DNA of 64,000 nt from Tardiphaga sp052076105 (lineage in GTDB: Bacteria; Pseudomonadota; Alphaproteobacteria; Rhizobiales; Xanthobacteraceae). Below the pieces are notes generated by a model that worked only from the letters and a program-made list of their open reading frames with translations, was not told the DNA's origin and searched no databases. The stretch covers positions 4,340,001 through 4,404,000 of the forward strand of contig NZ_CP197245.1 of NCBI RefSeq assembly GCF_052076105.1. Direction: 5' to 3'. Below, in pieces: positions 54,138 to 62,289 of the stretch (position 1 is its first letter; every line of letters begins with the position of its first letter). Made by a program: the position numbers and the translations under genes.

Positions 54138-56444
54138 ATGACTTCCAGGACTTCTATCGGGGGGCGCGGCACGGCGGCGCGCAAGGCTTTTCTGATTTCG
54201 ACGAGCGCGGCAGCCATGATCGCGACGGGATTTTGCATCGCAGAGCCGGCGATTGCGCAGAATGCAAATTCCGGCGCATCGACATTGCCACCGGTGCAGG
54301 TCGACGCTCCCAGCGCACCCCGCGTCCGCCGTGCCAAGCCGCAGCGCGCCGCATCCGGCCGCGTCGCCCGGACGCGCCCCGTTACGCCGCAGCCGGTTCG
54401 CCAGCCGCCGGTCGTTAACAATCAGGACGCCCGCACCGGTCAGGTCGGCTACATCACGCAAAGCATCTCGAGCGGTACCAAGACCAACACACCGCTCATC
54501 AATGTGCCGCAGTCGGTATCGGTGCTGACCAAGGATTTCATCAAGGATCAGGCTTTCACATCGATCGGCGAGGCCGTCCGTTATGTCCCCGGCGTCATCT
54601 ATCATCAGGGCGAGTCACATCGCGACGACCTGGTGATCCGCGGTCAGCGCAGCAATGCCGATTTCTACACCAACGGCCTCCGCGACGACGTTCAGTATTT
54701 CCGCGACTTCTATAACCTTCAACGCCTTGAGGTCCTGAAGGGACCGAATGCGATGATCTTCGGCCGCGGCGGTGGTGGCGGTGTCGTCAACCGCGTCCTC
54801 AAGGAAGCCGACGGCACCACGATCCGCGAAGTGACGGTCGGAGGCAGCTCGTATCCAGGCGGCCGCACCTCGGTCGACATCGGCCAGGCCGTGACCCAGG
54901 ACCTCGCAGTTCGCTTCAACGCCTTCTACGAGAACACCGATAGCTATCGCGACTTCGTCAATCTCGAACGTTACGGCTTCAATCCGACAGTAACCTTTGC
55001 ACCGAACGACACTACAAAGGTCAAGCTGAGCTACGAATATCTGCACGACAACCGCACGGTCGATCGCGGCATTCCCTCGCAGCTCCGTCCGGGCGGAGCG
55101 CTACCGCAATTCGCCTACAACACCGCCTCCTCGACCTTTTTTGGCAATCCAAATGCGAATTACGCAGTTGCCGACGTCAACATCGCCAATGCCGTGATCG
55201 AGCATGATTTCGAGAACGGGCTGACCGTGAAGAACGCGTCGCAATTCGCGGACTACCGGAAATTCTATCAAAACGTCTATCCGGGCGGCGCGGTGAATCT
55301 CGCGGGCACCTCCGTCAATCTCAGCGCCTATAATAACGAGACCGATCGCCAGAATCTGTTTAACCAGACGGACTTCACCTACCGCGTGAATACCGGCCCG
55401 GTCCGCCACACCGTCATGTTCGGCGGCGAAGTCGGCAATCAGAGCGGCCTTGCTTTCCGGAAGAGCGGCTATTTCAACGGCGACACGACGCAGACCAGCC
55501 TACCTGTGGATCCCCGGAGCCCGACAAGTTCTGCTCCGGTCGCCTTCCGGAACACCGCGACAGACGCCAACAACACCTACAATCTGAATCTCGGCGCCCT
55601 CTATGTTCAGGATCAGGTCGAGATCACGCGATATCTTCAGCTGATCGGCGGCCTGCGCTTTGATCACTTCGATCTGTCATCACGCGATCGCCGCACTGGC
55701 GCAATCCAGACCCGCACCGACGACCTCGTGTCACCCCGTGCCGGTGTGATCGTGAAGCCGGTCGACAACGTCTCGGTCTATTACAGCTATGCAGTCTCTT
55801 ACTTGCCGAGCTCGGGTGACCAGTTCAGCACGCTTTCACCGGGCCTCGTGATCGCGGAGCCTGAGAAATTCGTGAACAACGAAGTCGGATTGAAGTGGGA
55901 TATTCATCCGCGCCTGCAATTCGCCACTGCGGTCTACGACCTGAACCGGACCAACCAGCGTCTGGCCGACCCCAACAATGCAGGCTTCTTCATCACCAGC
56001 GGCGCGACCAAGACGCGCGGTTTCGAAGCGTCCTTGGCCGGTTACATCACCGATGCGTGGCAGGTGACGGGTGGCTATGCCTATACCGATGCCCAGATCA
56101 CAGGTGCGAACTCGACGACAGTGCTGCCGGGCAACCGCGTTGGCCTCGTGCCACTCAATACCTTCTCGCTGTGGAACAAGTACCAGTTCACCCCGCAATG
56201 GGCCGCAGCCGTCGGTGTGATCCACTACACCAATTTCTATGCGTCATCCGACAACACCGTGCTTCTGCCGGAATGGACCCGCGTCGACATGGCGGTCTAC
56301 TACCGCTTCAACGAGCATTGGCGCGCACAGCTAAACATCGAGAACCTGTTCGATCGCGGCTATTTCGCCACGGCTGACGGCAACAACAACATCACGCCTG
56401 GCTCGCCGCGCGTATTCAGACTGTCGGCAACTGCCAACTTCTGA
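54138..56444 (+). CDS. TonB-dependent siderophore receptor
   Basis: A 768-aa outer-membrane receptor. Signal peptide to about residue 35 (AAMIATGFCIAEPAIAQ), plug domain at about 105-230 with GEAVRYVPGV, DDLVIRGQRSNADFYTNGLRD and VLKGPNAMIFGRGGGGGVVNRV, then a 22-strand beta barrel ending in Phe (SPRVFRLSATANF). The plug pattern fits the FhuE/Fiu type for ferric siderophores. It is followed by ferric-iron transport genes, giving an iron-uptake block. Confidence 0.95.
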   Translation: MTSRTSIGGRGTAARKAFLISTSAAAMIATGFCIAEPAIAQNANSGASTLPPVQVDAPSAPRVRRAKPQRAASGRVARTRPVTPQPVRQPPVVNNQDARTGQVGYITQSISSGTKTNTPLINVPQSVSVLTKDFIKDQAFTSIGEAVRYVPGVIYHQGESHRDDLVIRGQRSNADFYTNGLRDDVQYFRDFYNLQRLEVLKGPNAMIFGRGGGGGVVNRVLKEADGTTIREVTVGGSSYPGGRTSVDIGQAVTQDLAVRFNAFYENTDSYRDFVNLERYGFNPTVTFAPNDTTKVKLSYEYLHDNRTVDRGIPSQLRPGGALPQFAYNTASSTFFGNPNANYAVADVNIANAVIEHDFENGLTVKNASQFADYRKFYQNVYPGGAVNLAGTSVNLSAYNNETDRQNLFNQTDFTYRVNTGPVRHTVMFGGEVGNQSGLAFRKSGYFNGDTTQTSLPVDPRSPTSSAPVAFRNTATDANNTYNLNLGALYVQDQVEITRYLQLIGGLRFDHFDLSSRDRRTGAIQTRTDDLVSPRAGVIVKPVDNVSVYYSYAVSYLPSSGDQFSTLSPGLVIAEPEKFVNNEVGLKWDIHPRLQFATAVYDLNRTNQRLADPNNAGFFITSGATKTRGFEASLAGYITDAWQVTGGYAYTDAQITGANSTTVLPGNRVGLVPLNTFSLWNKYQFTPQWAAAVGVIHYTNFYASSDNTVLLPEWTRVDMAVYYRFNEHWRAQLNIENLFDRGYFATADGNNNITPGSPRVFRLSATANF

Positions 56445-56457
56445 GACTAGGCATTTG

Positions 56458-56491
56458 GGGCCGCAGGTAAGCCGTTGCTTATCTGCGGCCC
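56458..56491 (+). terminator. Hairpin after the receptor gene
   Basis: GGGCCGCAGGTAAGC-CGTT-GCTTATCTGCGGCCC, a 15-bp stem with one G-T pair, starting 14 bp after the receptor stop. The following CGCTTGTT is only weakly T-rich. Confidence 0.65.
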
Positions 56492-56609
56492 GCTTGTTCG
56501 GATTGGAATCAATCTAACCTTCGTCCACGCGACGTTCCGTCACTGACATTCGAGCGCCCGCTACGCTACTCATCTGCCATTGCCATCGCCCCCTTGCCGG
56601 AGCCATTTC

Positions 56610-57626
56610 ATGATCAAGAATCACGCCCTTGCCACCGCCCTCGTCTTCGCCGCCCTTGGTGTTTCTGCGCTGCAGGCTGCCGAAGAGGTCAATGTCTATA
56701 CCTATCGCGAGACCAAGCTCGTGCAGCCGATCTTCGAGGCTTTCACCAAGGACACCGGCGTGAAGGTCAATGTAATCTCGGCGAGCTCAGGCCTCGAGCA
56801 GCGCATGAAAGCCGAAGGCGCCAACAGCCCGGCGGACGTCCTGCTCACGGTGGATATCGGCCGTATCGATGAAGCCGTGCAGGCAGGCGTGACACAGCCG
56901 ATGAAATCCGAGGTGATCGAGAAGATCGTGCCGGCGCAATATCGCGATCCCGACGGCCACTGGGCCGGCATCTCGATGCGCGCCCGCGTGATCTATGCGT
57001 CGAAGGATCGCGTCAAGCAGGACGCCATCACCTATGAGGAACTGGCCGATCCGAAGTGGAAGGGCAAGATCTGCATCCGCTCCGGCCAGCACATCTACAA
57101 TAACGGCCTGTTCGCCGCCTATGTCGCCAAGCACGGCGAGGCCAAGGCCGAAGAATGGCTGCGCGGCGTGAAGGCCAATCTGGCGCAGAAGCCATCCGGC
57201 GGCGACCGCGAAACCGCCCGCGACGTCGCGGCCGGCAAATGCGATCTCGGCATCGGCAACACCTATTACTGGGCGCTGATGATGAATGCCGATCCCGACA
57301 AGAAGCCATGGGCCGAGGCCACCAGGGTGATCCTGCCGACCTTCGAAGGCGGCGGCACCCATGTGAACCTGTCCGGCGTGCTGCTGGCCAAACATGCGCC
57401 GAACAAGGCCAATGCCATGAAGCTGATCGAATGGCTCGCCGGCGAGCATGCCCAGCAGGTCTATGCCGACGCCAATTATGAATATCCCGTGCGCGCCGGC
57501 ATCGCCGTGAACCCGACGATCGCCGGCTACGGCAAGCTCAATGCCGATCCGATGCCCATCTCCAAGATTGCCGCCAACCGCAAGGCCGCGTCGACGCTGG
57601 TGGACAAGGTCGGGTTTGATAATTGA
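56610..57626 (+). CDS. Ferric-iron ABC transporter substrate-binding protein (FbpA/AfuA type)
   Basis: A 338-aa periplasmic protein with signal peptide (cleavage near LQAA). The adjacent tyrosines in IGNTYYWALM near residue 218, about 195 in the mature chain, match the Fe(III)-binding Tyr pair of FbpA. EVNVYTYRETKLVQPIFEAF is the usual start of the mature protein. ATG 56610 follows GGAG at 56598. It delivers iron to the permease that follows. Confidence 0.93.
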   Translation: MIKNHALATALVFAALGVSALQAAEEVNVYTYRETKLVQPIFEAFTKDTGVKVNVISASSGLEQRMKAEGANSPADVLLTVDIGRIDEAVQAGVTQPMKSEVIEKIVPAQYRDPDGHWAGISMRARVIYASKDRVKQDAITYEELADPKWKGKICIRSGQHIYNNGLFAAYVAKHGEAKAEEWLRGVKANLAQKPSGGDRETARDVAAGKCDLGIGNTYYWALMMNADPDKKPWAEATRVILPTFEGGGTHVNLSGVLLAKHAPNKANAMKLIEWLAGEHAQQVYADANYEYPVRAGIAVNPTIAGYGKLNADPMPISKIAANRKAASTLVDKVGFDN

Positions 57627-57673
57627 GCCCGGCTATTGCTCCGTAGGCTGCGATGATACACAGCCTATCAGTA

Positions 57674-57814
57674 TGTTGTCCCCGCCCCGTGTGCCTGCAA
57701 CGCACACGGGGCAGAGACCCATACGCACCGAACTTTCGGTAGGACGCTGTGGCTACGGCAATTTCTGACTTACTTCTCCTGGGGGTATGGATCCCCGCCT
57801 TCGCGGGAATGACA
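57674..57814. repeat. Palindromic repeat family A, copy 3 (diverged)
   Basis: Left end TGTTGTCCCCGCC and right end ATCCCCGCCTTCGCGGGAATGACA fit copies 1 and 2. In the left arm the small loop is replaced by a longer hairpin CCCCGTGTGC-CTGCAAC-GCACACGGGG. The last bases run into the ATG at 57814. Confidence 0.75.
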
Positions 57815-59487
57815 TGCGGAGCGTACCCACGCGAGCATGCACGCCCGTGAGGCCTTCCCGCACTGAAGCGCTCGCGATTCTCGTCGCAATTGCCACCGCG
57901 CTGCTTGTGGCTGCGCCTGTCATCAGCATTGCGCTACTCGCGCTGCAGCCGGAGCCTGAGCTTTGGCAGCATCTGATCGCCTATGTGTTGCCGCAAGCGT
58001 TGCGCGACACCGCAGCCCTCCTGATCGGCGTCGGTATCGTCACGCTCATGGTCGGTGCCGGCACCGCATGGCTCGTCTCGGCGCATGATTTCCCCGGCCG
58101 CGCGCTGATGCTCTGGCTCTTGCCGCTGCCGCTCGCGATTCCGACCTATCTCGCCGCTTACGTCTATGTGGACCTGTTCGAGCCCCTGGGCCTCGTCCAT
58201 CGCGCATTGGCAACGACACTGTCGTTGCCCGGTGCGATCGGATGGCTGCCGAGCCTGCGGTCGTTGCACGGCGCCATCTTCGTGATCGGCATCGTGTTGT
58301 ATCCTTACGTCTATCTCTCTGCCCGTGCGATGTTCCAGCATCGCAGCGCCGATTTTGCTGAAGCCGCGAAGATACTCGGTGCGGATCGCTGGACGACGTT
58401 CCGCCGTGTCTCGCTACCGATGGCGCGCCCCGCCCTCGCTGTGGGCCTCGCGCTGGTATCGCTGGAAACGCTGAACGATATCGGCGCCAGCGAATATCTG
58501 GGCATTCGCACGCTCACCGTCTCGGTTTTCACGACCTGGCTCAATCGCGGCAGCCTTGCAGGTGCTGCGCAGCTATCATTGTTCATGCTCGCCATCGTCG
58601 GGGTGCTGATCGCCATCGAGCGCTTCGGCCGCCGCGCAGGCAGCGTGGAATTCTCTTCGGAGAACCCAAGACTGGCACCGCGCACGCCTTTGACGGGCGT
58701 ACGCGGATGGCTTGCTTTCACCGCCTGTCTCCTCCCTGCCCTGCTCGGCTTCGCTGTGCCCTTGCTCTATCTGCTGCGCGAGAGCCTGCGCCGCGGTCTG
58801 CTATCGATGGACACGACGGTGTGGCGCGATGCAGGCCACACCATTGCATTGGCCGCAATTGCCACGGGAGCCGCGCTGCTTCTCGGGCTTGTCGTGATCG
58901 TCGCTCAGCGCTGGCGTGCCTCGCGGCTGACCAACCTGTCGCTCTCTATCGCCCAGACCGGCTATGCGCTGCCCGGAACGGTGCTGGCGCTGGGTCTGCT
59001 GACGCCGGTCCTGTTCGTCGACAATGGATTCAGCATGCTCGCCGGATGGCTCGGTCTCGCATCGCCCGGGCTTGTCATGATCGGCTCCGGCGCCGCCGTG
59101 GTGACCGCCTATGTGATCCGGTTCCTGGCGGTGCCGACCGGATTCATCAAAGCCGGATTCGAACACATCCCCGTCGATTACGACGACAGCGCCCGTGCCG
59201 CCGGCGCACCCGCAATCACCACACTGCGCGTGATTCAACTGCCGCTATTGCGCCCGGCATTGCTTGGCGCCGCCATCGTGGTCTTTGTCGACTGCCTGAA
59301 GGAGCTCCCGGCAACGCTGCTGCTGCGACCGTTGAATGTGGAGACACTCGCGACATCGATCTATCAATATGCCAGTCGCGGCAGTTTCGAAGAGGGCGCT
59401 CTCGCCGCACTGCTGATCGTCGCTGCGAGCATCGGTCCCGTTGTGTGGCTGACGCGCTTCGCCGACGTGCCCAGCGGACCAGTCTAG
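57814..59487 (+). CDS. Ferric-iron ABC transporter permease (fused, FbpB type)
   Basis: A 557-aa membrane protein made of two permease halves (about 25-290 and 300-555), each with six spans and a coupling loop (EAAKILGADRWTTFRRVSLPMARP and DSARAAGAPAITTLRVIQLPLLRP). This is the FbpB/ThiP double-permease layout for Fe(III). The first codon after the repeat is 57814; GTG 57847 is an alternative and may be the true start, since residues before it lie at the repeat edge. No ATPase gene follows. Confidence 0.92.
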   Translation: MRSVPTRACTPVRPSRTEALAILVAIATALLVAAPVISIALLALQPEPELWQHLIAYVLPQALRDTAALLIGVGIVTLMVGAGTAWLVSAHDFPGRALMLWLLPLPLAIPTYLAAYVYVDLFEPLGLVHRALATTLSLPGAIGWLPSLRSLHGAIFVIGIVLYPYVYLSARAMFQHRSADFAEAAKILGADRWTTFRRVSLPMARPALAVGLALVSLETLNDIGASEYLGIRTLTVSVFTTWLNRGSLAGAAQLSLFMLAIVGVLIAIERFGRRAGSVEFSSENPRLAPRTPLTGVRGWLAFTACLLPALLGFAVPLLYLLRESLRRGLLSMDTTVWRDAGHTIALAAIATGAALLLGLVVIVAQRWRASRLTNLSLSIAQTGYALPGTVLALGLLTPVLFVDNGFSMLAGWLGLASPGLVMIGSGAAVVTAYVIRFLAVPTGFIKAGFEHIPVDYDDSARAAGAPAITTLRVIQLPLLRPALLGAAIVVFVDCLKELPATLLLRPLNVETLATSIYQYASRGSFEEGALAALLIVAASIGPVVWLTRFADVPSGPV

Positions 59488-59493
59488 GGCCAG

Positions 59494-60558
59494 CTAGACG
59501 GCTGAGACCTGACCGCTCTTTCGCGACTCCGCGAAGATCGCCCAGGCCGCGACGAACATTGCAGCGATCACGGGACCGACAACAAAGCCATTGAGGCCCA
59601 GCGCATCGATGCCCCCGAGGGTCGCGATCAGCACCAGATAGTCGGGCAGCTTGGTGTCCTTGCCGACCAGCATCGGACGCAGGATGTTATCGACCAGACC
59701 GATGACGAGGAATCCATAGGCGATCAGGATCACGCCCTGAACGACGGAGCCTGTTGCCAGCAGATAAAGCGCGACCGGCATCCAGACCAGACCGGCACCC
59801 ACCGCCGGCAACAGCGACAGGAACGCCATCAACACGGCCCACAGCAATGCGGCATTGATGCCAAGGATCCAGAAGATCAGCCCACCGAGCGCACCCTGTG
59901 CCAGCGCCACCAGAATGCCGCCCTTCACCGTGGCGCGGATCACCACCGTGAACTTCTCCATCAGATCGTCACGCAGCTCCGGCCGCAGCGGAATGGCATT
60001 CTTCACACGCTGCGACAACGCCTCGCCATCCTTGAACAGGAAGAACAGCAGGTAGAGCATGATGCCGAGATTGATGATGAAATCGAAAGTGCTCTGACCG
60101 ATATTGAGGGCCTGTGACGCGAAATACTGACTCCCCTTTACAAGACCTTCGGTCAGTTTCTCCTGCATGCCACCGAGATTGGCGACGCCAAAGCGCTCGA
60201 GCAGGCCCTTGGCCCATTGCGGCAGCCCGTCCAAAATCTGCTGGATGAAGGTCGCCAGGTTGAACTGGCCCGACTTCATCTTGCCGACCACGACGGCCGC
60301 TTCCTGTGCCAGCGATGCGCCAACCAATGTCAGCGGCAGGATCACGATCAGCACGATCAATCCCACGGTGAGCAAGGCCGCCGAGTTTGGATGGTTCGGC
60401 ATCCGGCGCTCCAGCCGCCCATGCATCGGCGCGAACATGATCGCGATGACGACGCCCCACAGGATCGCGCTGTAGAACGAGCTCATGATCCAGCCGAAGG
60501 CCAGCGTGACCACGACGATCAGAAGCAGGAAGAAACGGTCTTCGAGACTGGCGCGCAT
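59494..60558 (-). CDS. AI-2E family transporter (PerM-like)
   Basis: A 354-aa membrane protein of the AI-2E/PerM family with about eight spans. The family pattern is seen in the periplasmic and cytoplasmic segments and in the C-terminal LVIGLVDNILRPMLVGKDTKLPDYLVLIATLGGIDALGLNGFVVGP. It ends 6 bp from the convergent permease stop, so no role in iron transport is implied. Confidence 0.92.
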   Translation of the reverse strand: MRASLEDRFFLLLIVVVTLAFGWIMSSFYSAILWGVVIAIMFAPMHGRLERRMPNHPNSAALLTVGLIVLIVILPLTLVGASLAQEAAVVVGKMKSGQFNLATFIQQILDGLPQWAKGLLERFGVANLGGMQEKLTEGLVKGSQYFASQALNIGQSTFDFIINLGIMLYLLFFLFKDGEALSQRVKNAIPLRPELRDDLMEKFTVVIRATVKGGILVALAQGALGGLIFWILGINAALLWAVLMAFLSLLPAVGAGLVWMPVALYLLATGSVVQGVILIAYGFLVIGLVDNILRPMLVGKDTKLPDYLVLIATLGGIDALGLNGFVVGPVIAAMFVAAWAIFAESRKSGQVSAV

Positions 60559-60700
60559 GTCGGCTTCCTAGAGCATGATCCGGGGAAGTGGAAACCGGCT
60601 TTCCGAAAGATCATACTCACTAAAGAGATGAAGGCAGATACTAACACGAATGCCCGGCACAAGGCCGGGCACCATGTCAACGTTCGGAGCGCGCAATCGT

Positions 60701-61351
60701 TCAGGTATTGGTCAGCGCGACCCGGAATTCAGCTTCCGTCTTTTCCTTGACCTCATCGAGCGTCACGCCGTCGGCGAGTTCGATCAGGGCCATGCCGCTA
60801 TTGCCGGTCTTGTCGATGGTGAAGACGGCCAAGTCGGTGACGACCATGTCGACGACACGCTCGCCGGTCAGCGGCAGGTTGCAGGTCTTCAGCAACTTGG
60901 CGCCGTCCTTGGCCGAATGCTCCATCACGACGACGACGCGCTTCACGCCGGCGACGAGGTCCATCGCACCGCCCATGCCCTTCACCATCTTGCCGGGGAT
61001 CATCCAGTTGGCGAGGTCGCCATTCTGGGCCACCTGCATGGCGCCGAGGATCGACAGGTCGATATGGCCGCCGCGGACCATGCCGAAGGAATCGGCCGAC
61101 GAGAAATAGCTGGTGGTCGGCAGTTCGGTGACCGTCTGCTTGCCGGCATTGATCAGGTCCGGATCTTCCTCGCCCTCATAAGGGAACGGACCCATGCCGA
61201 GCATGCCGTTCTCGCTCTGCAGCTGAACGTCGACACCTTCGGGAATGTAGTTCGACACCAGCGTCGGAATGCCGATGCCGAGGTTTACGTAATATCCGTC
61301 GCGCAGTTCTTTAGCCGCGCGCGCTGCCATTTGATCACGGGTCCAGGCCAT
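60701..61351 (-). CDS. scoB: 3-oxoacid CoA-transferase subunit B
   Basis: Transfers CoA between succinyl-CoA and acetoacetate-type acids. 216 aa with the catalytic Glu in the SENGMLGMGP motif, and glycine-rich HIDLSILGAMQVAQNGDLANWMIPG. It lies 28 bp after scoA on the same strand, so both subunits are coexpressed. Confidence 0.95.
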   Translation of the reverse strand: MAWTRDQMAARAAKELRDGYYVNLGIGIPTLVSNYIPEGVDVQLQSENGMLGMGPFPYEGEEDPDLINAGKQTVTELPTTSYFSSADSFGMVRGGHIDLSILGAMQVAQNGDLANWMIPGKMVKGMGGAMDLVAGVKRVVVVMEHSAKDGAKLLKTCNLPLTGERVVDMVVTDLAVFTIDKTGNSGMALIELADGVTLDEVKEKTEAEFRVALTNT

Positions 61352-61379
61352 CGTTCTCTCCTGTTTTTGCTTTTAGCGG

Positions 61380-62084
61380 TTACGCGGGACGCTGACGCGA
61401 GGTGACTTTTTCGATCCGCTTCTTGCCGGTACCAACCTCGACAATGCGCTTCACGAAAATGCCCGGCGTATGAATGTGATCCGGATCGATCTCGCCGGCC
61501 GGCACCAGATGCTCGACTTCGGCAATGGTGATCTTGGCGGCGGTCGCCATCATCGGGTTAAAGTTCCGGGCGGTCTTGCGATAGACGAGATTGCCGGCGG
61601 TATCGCCCTTCCAGGCGTGCACGATGGCAATGTCAGCGAACAGTCCACGCTCCAGCATGTAGGTTTCGCCATTGAATTCCATGGTCGGCTTGCCTTCGGA
61701 GATCAGCGTGCCAACGCCAGTCTTGGTGTAGAAGCCGGGGATGCCGGCGCCGCCGGCGCGGATACGCTCGGCCAGGGTGCCCTGCGGGGAGAATTCGAGT
61801 TCCAGTTCGCCGGCCAGATACTGCTGGGCGAACAGCTTGTTCTCGCCGACATAGGACGAGATCATCTTCCTGATCTGGCGGGTTTCCAGCAGGCGGCTGA
61901 GGCCAATGCCGTCGACGCCGGCATTGTTGGACACCACGGTCAGATCCTTGACCCCCGAATCGCGCAGGGCGTCCGAAAGGTCCTCGGCAATGCCGCAGAG
62001 GCCAAAGCCGCCGGACATGATCATCATGCCGTCCTTGAGAATGCCGTCGAGTGCCGATTTGGCGTCGGGGTAGACCTTGTTCAT
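61380..62084 (-). CDS. scoA: 3-oxoacid CoA-transferase subunit A
   Basis: A 234-aa partner of ScoB. The glycine-rich CoA loop GGFGLCGIAEDL near residue 26 and LTVVSNNAGVDGIGLSRLL mark the family. The start at 62084 (MNKVYPDAKSAL) is the usual one; a frame extending to 62483 is antisense to the next gene and rejected. The pair helps use ketone bodies from fatty acids or PHA, fitting the phasins in this genome. Confidence 0.95.
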   Translation of the reverse strand: MNKVYPDAKSALDGILKDGMMIMSGGFGLCGIAEDLSDALRDSGVKDLTVVSNNAGVDGIGLSRLLETRQIRKMISSYVGENKLFAQQYLAGELELEFSPQGTLAERIRAGGAGIPGFYTKTGVGTLISEGKPTMEFNGETYMLERGLFADIAIVHAWKGDTAGNLVYRKTARNFNPMMATAAKITIAEVEHLVPAGEIDPDHIHTPGIFVKRIVEVGTGKKRIEKVTSRQRPA

Positions 62085-62289
62085 GGGAAATCGACCTGAT
62101 GAAGGGAATGCGCTGAAAACCCCGCGGGCGCGGGCGGCTATGTCTTGGATTATTAGGCGGAAACTCCGCGGCAGGTCAATCGCGGGGGACTGCGACGCCG
62201 TCACCCCTCCTATGGCCTTGAAAGCGTCAAGAAAACCCTTCAAATTGAGGGTCTTGGACGTGGGCGCACACGGATGCCGCCCACTGTAT

